Assembly (NCBI GenBank): GCA_017161075.1
Contig: CP046174.1
Coordinates: 4,397,681 to 4,461,680, forward strand
Source of the DNA: Erysipelotrichaceae bacterium 66202529
GTDB taxonomy: Bacteria > Bacillota_I > Bacilli_A > Erysipelotrichales > Erysipelotrichaceae
DNA length: 64,000 nt
Direction of reading: 5' to 3'
Under the pieces are notes generated by a model. That model saw only the letters and a list, made by a program, of their open reading frames with translations. It was not told the origin of the DNA and searched no databases. Every line of letters begins with the position of its first letter. The stretch's first letter is position 1. Below are positions 40,534 to 49,399 of the stretch, in pieces. The translations under genes and the position numbers were made by a program.

Positions 40534-41031
40534 TTAATCTACATTGTCATAATACCTTGAAGCAAATGGGTCAGAACTAAAATCCTGTTCCACATACATA
40601 ACTTTGATATATAACGATTTACGCCCTGTGGTTTTGTTAATGTAGGGATTAAGTGTCACATTTACGTTACCAATACATTTATCATCAGCAAGTTTATCAA
40701 TAAGAGCGACCGATTCCTCATCAAGCGTTACCGGTCGGTTATCTCCGGATACAAGTCGAATTATTGGTGGACGGCCTGTATCATAGTTAGCTCTTACTGA
40801 TACAAAGTACTCCGGAATAAAATCTTCTTCCTCACCTGCTCTCGGCTTAGTTTCTTTAACATTAAAGCCATCATCTATCATTCTCATTGCTGAATCATAA
40901 TCTGGAATGACAATATTACACTTTCTTGCATCGGATCCAAAATTATCTCGTTGTGGATCTCCAGATAAATTAGTTCTATATATGAATCGTGTATTTTCAA
41001 TAACAATACTATCTGTATTTCTATATTCCAT
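40534..41031 (-). CDS. Single-stranded DNA-binding-like protein (DUF2815-like)
   Basis: A 165-residue acidic beta-rich protein next to the DNA polymerase. Text such as SIVIENTRFIYRTNLSGDPQ, then YFVSVRANYDTGRPPIIRLV and GNVNVTLNPYINKTTGRKSLY, with an acidic C-terminal tail (DFSSDPFASRYYDNVD), is typical of phage OB-fold ssDNA-binding proteins of the DUF2815/gp2.5 kind. It would coat single strands for the polymerase-helicase encoded just upstream. The family is inferred from shape and place. Confidence 0.6.
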   Translation of the reverse strand: MEYRNTDSIVIENTRFIYRTNLSGDPQRDNFGSDARKCNIVIPDYDSAMRMIDDGFNVKETKPRAGEEEDFIPEYFVSVRANYDTGRPPIIRLVSGDNRPVTLDEESVALIDKLADDKCIGNVNVTLNPYINKTTGRKSLYIKVMYVEQDFSSDPFASRYYDNVD

Positions 41032-41046
41032 TTTTATATTCTCCTT

Positions 41047-44000
41047 TTAGTTTTTAAAATTAGGTAACGGATCTGTTTTCAACCCGCTTAAATCAGTGGC
41101 TATCGTACCGCAATCTAAATATATAGGCCGTCCTCTGTCGTCATATGGAGGACTGATGTATGGATCATCCGATACGAACCATTCAAAATCACCATATTTA
41201 GATATTGTTTCAATTGCTTCGTTTGCTAAATTGTCGTAATAATTTTTATCTATATCGTCTTCTTTATTAAGCTCCTTGACCATCTCTGATTCTAGCCATC
41301 GATATCCTTTTGTGCCAGCGGCAGCATAATATTTTCCTTCATTCTCACGATACAAAATACCCCCACCACAATCTGGTTTAATAGGACAAAATTGACCAAC
41401 CTTACCAACAAATATATATTTATGACCGGTATCAATAATTGACTTCAGCTCTGCTATAGCAGCTTCATATTGTTCTGCAGACATATTACATTCCCCATAT
41501 ACGTGATAATGCATGTGTACACGAAGACCCCTTTGTATTTTAAGAAGTTCTTTCTCTTCTTTGGACACATCTGGAAATCCTTCATTCATATCTAAACATA
41601 AAGTCCCTTTTGACACGGCCTTTATTTCACACATATCGTCAAATGTTATAGATTCTTTTGTGAACAAATTCTTAAAAACATACGGAATCTGAAATTGTGT
41701 TCCAGTAGCAGTCCAATGCCCATCGCTTGCGTCTTTCGCGATATATACTGCATCGTTCACCAAGCACATTTTTTCATACGTAGCTTCATGCTCAAATTCA
41801 TATCCGTACATTTTCCCATAATCCATAACGAATTGAATGATTTCCGGTGTTGCATCAGGTATCTTTATAGAATCGGTTTTAATATGTGCTACTGTAAAAC
41901 CGCGATTCTGAACCTCATGTTTTAAATTCACCATAAATAAAGCTCCACGCTTAGCAACAATATTATCTTTATTCCGTGGATCTCTAAACGGATTATCGAA
42001 TTTAGCAGAAGTTAAACCATATACCGAATTTATGGCTGTCTTTAAAGCATTGGCCAATTCCTTTGATGTCATTTCCCCATTTATTACTTTTTGAATATAT
42101 GGTGTTAATTTTCCATCTAATATATTATTTACTGAATCCCAATCCTCATGTTTAATAGCTACACGACCATCTACGATTTCTTTAAATTTTCTAGTAAACT
42201 CTTCTCCGAATAATAATTCGGCAATCGCACTATGTGGATGCATTGAAACTATGTCCAATAAAGCAACCAAGCCATACATTCCAGGTTCGGCATATACGTA
42301 GCCACCTTCTCCTATCTCTTCACCTCGGTATATTGATTTTCCGAATTCATATTTGTATCCAGGAAATATGGGAAAGCCATCCTTGTTAAATCTTGTATAA
42401 TCATCATAACCAAACTCTACATAATCTGAGAGATTAGTCTCACCCATATCACGATAATTGAACTGGTTTTGCGGATTTCTATTATTACCGAAAATAATCT
42501 TAGTAGTTAAGGTATTTGTAGTATCATTTACTGTCAACCCAGCCAAGTCTGCTAGAATCTGCCTAGCTGTCCAATCTGCTGATAAATAGTTAAATGCAGC
42601 TTCCGTAGCTATCACGTCGTTTGTACAATAATCGGCAACTTTCTCCCACAAATTTTCAGCAACCGGTTGGTTCCAAGGTAATCCCAACTCTTGATGGTGG
42701 ATTCCCATTTCAATCTCCAGTTTTTTAAGACTCTTCTTATTTCCGGCTGAAGCAAAGTCATAAATATCAGTGTAAGAGACATTATACGCTTCACCAAAGA
42801 AAGCATTTCGGCTACCTGATATGATCTTTTGGGATAAATTATAAAGCTGTTCATTCGTATAACCCATCAATCTGGCATAAAGAATATGATTATCATATCT
42901 ACGACAATTAAACCCAACTAATCGGAACTGCATGAGTTCTTCAATTTCAGTAGAGTTTGGATTTATCATTTTCACTACTGGCTTGCCTTCACCTTCCATT
43001 TTCCAACATATAACAAAAAGATTCGGAAAAACTTCCACATCATAGAAAATTAGTTTCGCGTCATCATTTTTTACGTTTTCGGAAGTCTCTGTAGATTTAA
43101 ACTGCATCTTATTGACCAATTTAATACAGTAATCGGATTGATGCGAGCTACTTGCCGCAAAAGCTAATACGGCATTACGCATATCTGTTACATCATAATT
43201 CAATCCAGTTGAATAGGCGTCTTCGAGTATTTTATGTATAAAATCAATACTAGGTTTTGTTGCTGGGTGTATTTCTTTATTGAGATTACGCTTAATTAAG
43301 TCGCGAATACTTTTTTCACTTTTCACAGTTCCAAAATCAACCATCTTATCGTCTCCTTTCAATGGTAGTCCTGAACTAATGGTTGCGATTGGCAAATTAT
43401 TGCATTTTGTAAGTTTCCTTCGTAATGAACTTTTACCAACGAACACTTTTATTTCGATATGATCGCCATATAACCTCCTAAGCTTATTAACATCTCCAGT
43501 ATAAATATAGTGTAGATGTATTCCTTCCCCGCTTTTACTCAGTTCCGCATATGTGGCCGGCCATTTAGATGCAGCTTCAAGATTCAATTTAAAGTTTTTT
43601 TTACCGTTTTCATCAGGAATATCAAAATCAGCAACGATATGCTGTTGTTCTGGGACTTTGACATAATGAAGTTTTGACGTATCTAAATCACATAAGCGTG
43701 TCTTAACTTTGTCCCACGCTTTCATAGGAATACCACCATCAGTAGCGTATTGAGCAAGGTAACTAGCTGATTCCTTATCAAATACGGATTCAGTACAATC
43801 AAATTTCAACCAGTTACTTACGCTTTCTGATTCCGTTAGATCCGCATTTGGGCCAGAAGGTGTGTCGAATATGTCAGCTTTGAATGTTCTATAGTAATTA
43901 CGGACTCTTGTTCCGTCATCAAGTAAAGCTCTTTCCTCGAAATCGGTGAAATAGTTCTTCAATTCTTCTTTGAAAATACGCCTTGGATTTGGATATTGTA

Positions 44001-45165
44001 CTCTAGCGTCATCGCAATATTGCTTATACATCTCCCAAGCTGCCTTTAATGTTGTTCCATTCTCTTTTTTGAATACAAAATATGAATCCTCAACAAAGTT
44101 ATAGAAATCGTTTGTTGCTCCCATCATGTTTTTAGGAATATAACCGTCATATCTTCCGGGATTTGATAAATATACATCGCGGCAATGATAAGCAATACCG
44201 CCAAGTTCAAAAGATATCTGCTTCGTTAGTCGTTTATAGTCATTTGTGCTCACCTTATCTCCTGTAGGAGACACATCGATTAAACGTCTGATAAGACCTG
44301 ATTTTCCATCCGTAATTCGAACTGGTTTATTAGTTCCTAAAAATAAAAAGCACTTAAACTGATTAGCATAAGTGCTCTTAAATTTTTCATTGATTGTCAT
44401 TAATTCATGAGAAACTAAACTATTCAATCTTGTATTATCTTCAATACGAGATAAATCACTATCATGTTGAATAGCAACAAGAGGATTTTCTTTAAAGGCT
44501 TCAAGCGCAAATGCATTGTTGGCTGATCCTAAAGCTTTAGCGTCTACAATTGAACAATAGCCGTCAAACAATTGCTGTATTATATTAAGGACGGTCGATT
44601 TTCCTGTGCCGGCCGAACCGTATAATACCATGAATTTCTGTATTATTTTTGAATCGCCACTAACAATAGCTCCTATGGCCCATTCGAGCTTATGACGTTC
44701 ATCTTCAGAATATAGAATAGACATTAACTCATCATATGCTGAAATATCGCCAGCTTCTAACGGATACGGCAATCGTTTGCTTGCATAATCTTCTTTTTTT
44801 GTAATATCGTTTGAAAATATGAGCTTCTCGTCAAGCATATGATAATTATCACGCATCTGACGCTGACAATATTTGTGCCAACGATCAACAACACCACTAT
44901 CCGCATCCCACATATACAAAATATGAATGCTTCCTTCAAACTTATTTTTATTAGCATCAGCGTATTGTTTCAATTCTTTATCCACCAACCTCACAACATC
45001 TTGTTCATCGGTAGACCAAAGCCCTTTTTTTTCCATCCAAACTGCGTAAAAATCACCGCCACGTATCATTAGATCATTGCTTTTTTTTATGATAAATTTA
45101 GGATATATTTCTATGACACCCTGTTTTGGGGATCGGTATGAAATCATTAAGAAGTCTATCATCAC
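41047..45165 (-). CDS. Helicase - AEP primase - family B DNA polymerase fusion, 1372 residues
   Basis: This one protein holds most of a replisome. Residues about 140-330 are a D5-like SF3 helicase: Walker A GSAGTGKST (183-191), Walker B near 229-236, motif C FLFLGTNKP (274-281), and Arg residues IRR 292-294. Residues about 500-600 match an archaeo-eukaryotic primase core: DFD (513-515), SKSGEGIHLHY (543-553), IEIKVF (570-575). Residues about 705-1300 are polymerase B: exonuclease DVE 709-711, NCRRYD 753-758, Y846..D850; polymerase motif A DIVSMHPHS (971), motif B KTAINSVYG (1042), motif C KTDS (1096). The order helicase-primase-polymerase is unusual. It starts GTG-ATG after AAAGGAG. Confidence 0.88.
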   Translation of the reverse strand: MMIDFLMISYRSPKQGVIEIYPKFIIKKSNDLMIRGGDFYAVWMEKKGLWSTDEQDVVRLVDKELKQYADANKNKFEGSIHILYMWDADSGVVDRWHKYCQRQMRDNYHMLDEKLIFSNDITKKEDYASKRLPYPLEAGDISAYDELMSILYSEDERHKLEWAIGAIVSGDSKIIQKFMVLYGSAGTGKSTVLNIIQQLFDGYCSIVDAKALGSANNAFALEAFKENPLVAIQHDSDLSRIEDNTRLNSLVSHELMTINEKFKSTYANQFKCFLFLGTNKPVRITDGKSGLIRRLIDVSPTGDKVSTNDYKRLTKQISFELGGIAYHCRDVYLSNPGRYDGYIPKNMMGATNDFYNFVEDSYFVFKKENGTTLKAAWEMYKQYCDDARVQYPNPRRIFKEELKNYFTDFEERALLDDGTRVRNYYRTFKADIFDTPSGPNADLTESESVSNWLKFDCTESVFDKESASYLAQYATDGGIPMKAWDKVKTRLCDLDTSKLHYVKVPEQQHIVADFDIPDENGKKNFKLNLEAASKWPATYAELSKSGEGIHLHYIYTGDVNKLRRLYGDHIEIKVFVGKSSLRRKLTKCNNLPIATISSGLPLKGDDKMVDFGTVKSEKSIRDLIKRNLNKEIHPATKPSIDFIHKILEDAYSTGLNYDVTDMRNAVLAFAASSSHQSDYCIKLVNKMQFKSTETSENVKNDDAKLIFYDVEVFPNLFVICWKMEGEGKPVVKMINPNSTEIEELMQFRLVGFNCRRYDNHILYARLMGYTNEQLYNLSQKIISGSRNAFFGEAYNVSYTDIYDFASAGNKKSLKKLEIEMGIHHQELGLPWNQPVAENLWEKVADYCTNDVIATEAAFNYLSADWTARQILADLAGLTVNDTTNTLTTKIIFGNNRNPQNQFNYRDMGETNLSDYVEFGYDDYTRFNKDGFPIFPGYKYEFGKSIYRGEEIGEGGYVYAEPGMYGLVALLDIVSMHPHSAIAELLFGEEFTRKFKEIVDGRVAIKHEDWDSVNNILDGKLTPYIQKVINGEMTSKELANALKTAINSVYGLTSAKFDNPFRDPRNKDNIVAKRGALFMVNLKHEVQNRGFTVAHIKTDSIKIPDATPEIIQFVMDYGKMYGYEFEHEATYEKMCLVNDAVYIAKDASDGHWTATGTQFQIPYVFKNLFTKESITFDDMCEIKAVSKGTLCLDMNEGFPDVSKEEKELLKIQRGLRVHMHYHVYGECNMSAEQYEAAIAELKSIIDTGHKYIFVGKVGQFCPIKPDCGGGILYRENEGKYYAAAGTKGYRWLESEMVKELNKEDDIDKNYYDNLANEAIETISKYGDFEWFVSDDPYISPPYDDRGRPIYLDCGTIATDLSGLKTDPLPNFKN

Positions 45166-45180
45166 ACTTCGCTCCTTTCC

Positions 45181-45762
45181 CTATACGGTTGCACCGGCAA
45201 TATCCTTAATTGAAAAATCATAATTATCATCAAAATACCACATCGTCTGATACCATATCTCAACAGACCTCATATCGTATCTTGGATTATTGACTGTAAA
45301 TAATCCACCTTTACCATTCGACTCATACGTTCGATTAAGAAGCCTCGTAACTACATTTTCTACGTAATTAGTATCAAATTGCGAATCAAACATGTGGCCA
45401 AGTTCCAAGTTGACGATCATGTTCCAAAACCATTGACCAGTTCGATCACCATAATCTGAATCATCCATTATAGTTTCTTCTACTTTGTATGAAAGTGATA
45501 TCATCATCTCAAGTAAATTGCATGGGTCAATGTCTAAATATCGTTCGATATCCGCCCTTGGTATTTTATTTTCATACCCAAAACGATAACGAAAATCAAT
45601 ACCATCACATGCTCTATTACTATCTTTTTCTAAAATATAAATGAATTCAGTATTATATAGATGATAAAGAAGCTTGCGATAAGATAAACCGTTAGAGTAT
45701 TTATCATTACACACAAGCTTATACATCCATTCAAAATATTCGCTTTTCAAGTCATAGGGCAT
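45181..45762 (-). CDS. Conserved phage protein, 193 residues
   Basis: Starts MPYDLKSEYFEWMYKLVCND with GLSYRKLLYHLYNTEFIYIL, then RYRFGYENKIPR and a C-terminal GQWFWNMIVNLELGHMFDSQ. I recognise the N-terminal pattern from gut phages, usually near replication genes, without a known function. Its ATG overlaps the stop of the upstream membrane protein. It could be a partner of the polymerase. Confidence 0.65.
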   Translation of the reverse strand: MPYDLKSEYFEWMYKLVCNDKYSNGLSYRKLLYHLYNTEFIYILEKDSNRACDGIDFRYRFGYENKIPRADIERYLDIDPCNLLEMMISLSYKVEETIMDDSDYGDRTGQWFWNMIVNLELGHMFDSQFDTNYVENVVTRLLNRTYESNGKGGLFTVNNPRYDMRSVEIWYQTMWYFDDNYDFSIKDIAGATV

Positions 45763-46325
45763 CAGTCTTCCTGCTGATGGTCTACACTATCGTAGATATC
45801 TGCGTATTTTCTCTCATCAAGCATTATTTCATAATCGGTCTTCAAGTCTTCATTTCGTACAAAGACTGTATCATCTTCATATTCACCAAAATGATTTAAT
45901 GAATCATAACCAACGGTTCCTTCAATATCATCAACAAGATCATCGTCTTCATCAGCAAGATACTTATCAGCATAATATGTCCAACTTAGAGCCTCATAGT
46001 CATTATATTCACCAAAATCTTCAGGTGGAATCACGTATGGTCCATCCACAGGCTTCACCTCCTTATTCTTTTCAGGTTCTGAATAACTAGAATAATTAAC
46101 GTTATCCAAAATATCATTGTAAATCGTCTTATCTTTTTCCGAAGCTTTTTCCTTAGACTTTATGTCTTCATTATCATCCGGCTTTTTCACCATATCTGAG
46201 AATGTTTTCTTTACAGAATCAATTTCATCCTGTGCAATTTTTTCATATTTCTTTTTTACATAGTTCCATGTCGAAGCTGAGCCAAACAAACCTCCTAATA
46301 TAAAGATTAACGCTGTTTTTTTCAT
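45762..46325 (-). CDS. Membrane-anchored acidic protein, 187 residues
   Basis: ATG 46325 follows GAGGAG (an in-frame TTG precedes). The N-terminal helix MKKTALIFILGGLFGSASTW anchors it in the membrane. The rest is Asp/Glu/Tyr-rich and predicted disordered (for example EFGEYNDYEALSWTYYADKY). It is the last of a set of membrane-linked genes before the replication fusion. Function unknown. Confidence 0.65.
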   Translation of the reverse strand: MKKTALIFILGGLFGSASTWNYVKKKYEKIAQDEIDSVKKTFSDMVKKPDDNEDIKSKEKASEKDKTIYNDILDNVNYSSYSEPEKNKEVKPVDGPYVIPPEDFGEYNDYEALSWTYYADKYLADEDDDLVDDIEGTVGYDSLNHFGEYEDDTVFVRNEDLKTDYEIMLDERKYADIYDSVDHQQED

Positions 46326-46328
46326 CAA

Positions 46329-46493
46329 TTACTCCTCCTCGTACGAATCATTCTTTACAGTTAACACCGTAACTGCCAAACTTCCAAAAAACATTGAAGC
46401 ACTTAATAGTATACCGCCGATAATATGTCTTTTTTTCTTCGTATCCAACACTGTGTCAATTACTGTTACCACGTACTCTAGTCCTTCCATCAT
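46329..46493 (-). CDS. Small single-pass membrane protein, 54 residues
   Basis: ATG 46493 (or the next ATG) follows TGGAGGTAAGA. It reads MMEGLEYVVTVIDTVLDTKK, then a membrane helix GGILLSASMFFGSLAVTVLT and an acidic tail. It overlaps the upstream small gene by 38 bases. Function unknown. Confidence 0.6.
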   Translation of the reverse strand: MMEGLEYVVTVIDTVLDTKKKRHIIGGILLSASMFFGSLAVTVLTVKNDSYEEE

Positions 46494-46584
46494 TCTTACC
46501 TCCAGATAATACAAGAAGACCGCTTACTAAACAAGCACATGCCATTGAAGCTAATGCATAGGATATGAAACTTAATTTATTCAT
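46456..46584 (-). CDS. Small membrane protein, 42 residues
   Basis: ATG 46584 follows GGAAGAGG at seven bases; a longer in-frame start lacks an SD. It reads MNKLSFISYALASMACACLV then SGLLVLSGGKNDGRTRVRG. One membrane helix with two Cys. It lies between DUF6353-type and other membrane genes. Function unknown. Confidence 0.55.
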   Translation of the reverse strand: MNKLSFISYALASMACACLVSGLLVLSGGKNDGRTRVRGNSN

Positions 46585-46679
46585 TTTATACCTCTTCCTT
46601 CTTAATGCTGGAGCAGATGACAGTAGTCGAATTGATCCTGTTGCGGATTTCCCGAACCAATGCCGTCTACCCCTAACGT

Positions 46680-47615
46680 TCACATCAAATCCCAGATGTT
46701 TCCGTCTACATTGAAATCTAATATGATATTTCTCTCATGACCATTAACAAAGTAACTTTTTGCGACGTCATTAGTGTCATAGATACCAAAATCTACATAA
46801 TTATCCCCAATAGGATGTGCTTTATCATAAACCCATCCAACAATACGACTTGCTTTTGTTTCTGGAATACCGAGCATATCATATACTTCACTAAGGAACA
46901 AATATCCTTTTGCTTTTAATTTATCATTAGCATAACGTTCTTGCCTTCTCAAAAACATAAGATTATACTCAGCATCTTTTTCCCAATATGGATTACCTTC
47001 AGCAAAGAATTTAGCATAGTCGCTATATTTGTCAATTTCAGCAGTTTCCACAACTTCGTTTACTGTCTGCTCTTGTCCATTTTTATCAACGATATTCTTT
47101 TCTATAGTTTTTGCTTTGATGTTGTATTTCAATTCCTTGTCTATTTGATCACCAAATCGTTCTACCACTCTTCCTCGATACTCTTTAAACCCCTTATCAA
47201 TAGTAGCATAAGCTGCCGCAAGAGCTACATTACGTTTGCTTAGGATACGGTGCGACATTAAGATACTCGTCAGTGATAGCGTACCCAATACAGCAGAAGG
47301 ACCATACAATTTAACAAATTTGATTCCCGTCTGCATATAGACGACTCGTAAATCCTGTTTCGTATCCTCCTCCGTGTACGAAGAACCTTCTGGCAATGTT
47401 TCAGGCATTGAAGAAGCTGAATGAATAGTATCTAAATCTTCTTTCGCCTTATCCATAATATCGTTAATCTTTGTAGTAGCTTTACAAGCCATTACCGTAC
47501 TGGTCACAACTCCAACAACACCAGCAGTAATAAGGATCGCTGGACTATGTTTTCTAACGGCAAAGCCAGTTTTATGCATCAACCGAGATGCTTTAGTAAA
47601 ATCTATTTTTTTCAT
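46680..47615 (-). CDS. DUF6353-like membrane protein, copy 1 (311 residues)
   Basis: Two N-terminal membrane helices (HSPAILITAGVVGVVTSTVM, then YGPSAVLGTLSLTSILMSHR) separated by an acidic, helical loop are followed by AAAYATIDKGFKEYRGRVVE and a C-terminal domain ending in LDFNVDGNIWDLM. This layout matches phage proteins I know as DUF6353. The C-terminal part (YLFLSEVYDMLGIPETKASR, then GWVYDK) recurs in two paralogues at 49400 and 50435. The cytoplasmic domain may bind a partner at the membrane. Function unknown. Confidence 0.75.
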   Translation of the reverse strand: MKKIDFTKASRLMHKTGFAVRKHSPAILITAGVVGVVTSTVMACKATTKINDIMDKAKEDLDTIHSASSMPETLPEGSSYTEEDTKQDLRVVYMQTGIKFVKLYGPSAVLGTLSLTSILMSHRILSKRNVALAAAYATIDKGFKEYRGRVVERFGDQIDKELKYNIKAKTIEKNIVDKNGQEQTVNEVVETAEIDKYSDYAKFFAEGNPYWEKDAEYNLMFLRRQERYANDKLKAKGYLFLSEVYDMLGIPETKASRIVGWVYDKAHPIGDNYVDFGIYDTNDVAKSYFVNGHERNIILDFNVDGNIWDLM

Positions 47616-47617
47616 TG

Positions 47618-48211
47618 TTATTTATCTCCTTTTCTGTTTGCGGAAATCTCTCCACCACACGCAGCGTACCCGGCCAAGTCTACAAAGCTGTCTTCAGTTG
47701 CCGTTCCTGTTTTGATGCGTGCAATTTTCAGCATTGACATCATCATAGACACGTCCACCGCCGTGAGTTTGTGTCCGGTATATGTAGACCATAAATCTGC
47801 GATGATTGTAAAGTTATCTTCAGGTGTTCCATAGTCATCAGCTCGCTGACCACATACACAAGTCTTAGCCTTATCAAGAATTGTTTCTCTTGTTGTTTTG
47901 ATTTCTTTAGTCACTATCCCTTCTACTTCGTTAACCTTCGGCAAACCTAATTTTTTGCGGAATTGATTTGGTGTAATTACAGCTGTTAAATCAATCGGTC
48001 TCGGTAATTCCAAAATAAAACCATCTTTAGTAGGAACGAGATTACATTTATTTAAGGTGCACCACCCATAATTATCAGTATAACAGCCCGTAACCCTGAT
48101 AATATCATACAAATCTCCCACCGAAGCAAATCCGTAGTCCCGTATAATCTCTCTTATCATACCAAAAATATGCATAGATTCTTCCACACTGCTACATTTA
48201 ACCTCAATCAT
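47618..48211 (-). CDS. Fusion of a YGFASVGDLYDI module and a DUF6378-like domain
   Basis: ATG 48211 follows AGGAGGAGAAAT. Residues about 15-75 contain DYGFASVGDLYDIIRVTGCY, also present in the next gene upstream. From about 110 on, ETILDKAKTCVCGQRADDYG, then FTIIADLWSTYTGHKLTAVD and DLAGYAACGGEI match DUF6378, which resembles a MazG-like helical fold. The module may regulate or target the enzyme domain. 197 residues. It lies between DUF6353-like genes. Confidence 0.7.
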   Translation of the reverse strand: MIEVKCSSVEESMHIFGMIREIIRDYGFASVGDLYDIIRVTGCYTDNYGWCTLNKCNLVPTKDGFILELPRPIDLTAVITPNQFRKKLGLPKVNEVEGIVTKEIKTTRETILDKAKTCVCGQRADDYGTPEDNFTIIADLWSTYTGHKLTAVDVSMMMSMLKIARIKTGTATEDSFVDLAGYAACGGEISANRKGDK

Positions 48212-48221
48212 ATTTCTCCTC

Positions 48222-48809
48222 CTAATCAATCGGTAAAGCTTTTGGCATACGGATCACGTAGCCATCTCTTACTCTATCAATGCGTGCATTACGTATATCA
48301 GTCCATCCATAATCATTATCCGTATAGCTACCTGTCACACCAACAATATCATATAGGTCACCAACAGAGGCAAATCCATATTCGTCAATAGTTTCATCGA
48401 GTCTCATCAGAACGGCCTCTGCGTCTCCACGGCTTTCGAGAATGACTTCGTCATAACTATAAGTGCTTCTAGTCGCAGGTCTATAGCTTCGTCGCTCATT
48501 TGAGTAATCGTTATAATTTCTATAAGAAACTTTAGAAGCTGCTGCACCAGATTTTTTTGTATGACCGGTTTCCCCATATAGAATCATATCGATTCCGTTC
48601 GTAACGACTTCGGATATTATTTTTTTAAAAGACGGAATCAAAATATCAAATACTACTGATTCCTTTACTTTTGAAATATCATCTGAGATGAAAACATCTG
48701 TGATTTTTCTTACTTCACTTTTCTTCTTCGTCTTAACAGATCCAGAAACGATTTTATCGCATCGTCTTTCTCTCTTACTTTTGTGCGAATTTGCTTTAAA
48801 TTCTTCCAT
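48222..48809 (-). CDS. Phage protein with C-terminal YGFASVGDLYDI module
   Basis: This 195-residue protein is basic at the N terminus (KANSHKSKRERRCDKIVSGS) and has a helical middle (FDILIPSFKKIISEVVTNGI). A Ser/Tyr/Arg-rich linker follows, then a C-terminal module DEYGFASVGDLYDIVGVTGS plus RVRDGYVIRMPKAL. The same module begins the adjacent gene at 47618. I know this layout from gut phages without a function. It could localise to nucleic acid via the basic part (inference). Confidence 0.65.
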   Translation of the reverse strand: MEEFKANSHKSKRERRCDKIVSGSVKTKKKSEVRKITDVFISDDISKVKESVVFDILIPSFKKIISEVVTNGIDMILYGETGHTKKSGAAASKVSYRNYNDYSNERRSYRPATRSTYSYDEVILESRGDAEAVLMRLDETIDEYGFASVGDLYDIVGVTGSYTDNDYGWTDIRNARIDRVRDGYVIRMPKALPID

Positions 48810-48813
48810 TACC

Positions 48814-49014
48814 TCATGTCCTTTCGTCTTCCAGTATAATATCCCCTGGTAAATGTATCCTTACATTCGCCGTAAAATTGTTCTCCTTCTTGAATCTGTA
48901 TTCAAGGTTTGATCGTGCTTTCCTTTTGGTTGGTGCATATGTTGAACCAAACCAATGATCAGTCACACATTTACCAAAATAAAGTACTGGTCCGTTGTAA
49001 ATATAAAGTTTCAT
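48814..49014 (-). CDS. Small phage protein, 66 residues
   Basis: MKLYIYNGPVLYFGKCVTDH, then TYAPTKRKARSNLEYRFKKE and a beta-rich end. This is a short protein type that I recall next to similar modules in Firmicutes phages. Function unknown. It follows a GAAAGGATCC SD and a terminator lies upstream. Confidence 0.65.
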   Translation of the reverse strand: MKLYIYNGPVLYFGKCVTDHWFGSTYAPTKRKARSNLEYRFKKENNFTANVRIHLPGDIILEDERT

Positions 49015-49030
49015 GTTTGGATCCTTTCAT

Positions 49031-49065
49031 AAAAGAAAAAGAAAGATACTTCTATTAAAAGTATC
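49031..49065 (-). terminator. Terminator after the 87-residue membrane gene
   Basis: GATACTT (minus strand 49065-49059) pairs with AAGTATC (49051-49045), followed by TTTCTTTTTCTTTT. It closes the unit started by the promoter motif at 49371-49395. Confidence 0.75.
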
Positions 49066-49078
49066 CCTCTTCTCAACA

Positions 49079-49342
49079 TTAGTCTTCGACTTCAGTTTCT
49101 TTAACTTCAACGTTTTCGATAACTGGTTCCACTGTCTCTTTAGATTTGTTGAATCTCTCCTTAATCTTTAACGCTGCGGGTTTAACCAGCTTTTTGTATG
49201 CTACAGTACTTAGTGCACCAATAGCTACTCCTGCTAATAAACCTACAAGATTATTTGATCCAGAAGTTTCTTCAAATTCATCCTCATAAACCTCATTCAA
49301 AACCTCGTTTTCGTTTGTTTCGTTTACATTAATTTCATCCAT
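49079..49342 (-). CDS. Small membrane protein, 87 residues
   Basis: Acidic N terminus (MDEINVNETNENEVLNEVYE), one membrane helix (NLVGLLAGVAIGALSTVAYK) and a Lys/Glu-rich C terminus. It is a separate transcription unit with its own 25-bp promoter motif and terminator. The topology resembles that of phage membrane-anchoring or scaffold proteins. Function unknown. Confidence 0.65.
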   Translation of the reverse strand: MDEINVNETNENEVLNEVYEDEFEETSGSNNLVGLLAGVAIGALSTVAYKKLVKPAALKIKERFNKSKETVEPVIENVEVKETEVED

Positions 49343-49370
49343 TTTATTGTCCTCCCTGATTAATGTTTCT

Positions 49371-49395
49371 CATAATACTACATGTTTATTTCGCG
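49371..49395 (-). promoter_or_regulatory. Phage 25-bp promoter-like motif, copy I
   Basis: Minus strand: CGCG, ACA at 11-13, TATTATG at 19-25, followed by GAGAAAC. Located 28 bases before the ATG at 49342. Confidence 0.7.
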
Positions 49396-49399
49396 TATT

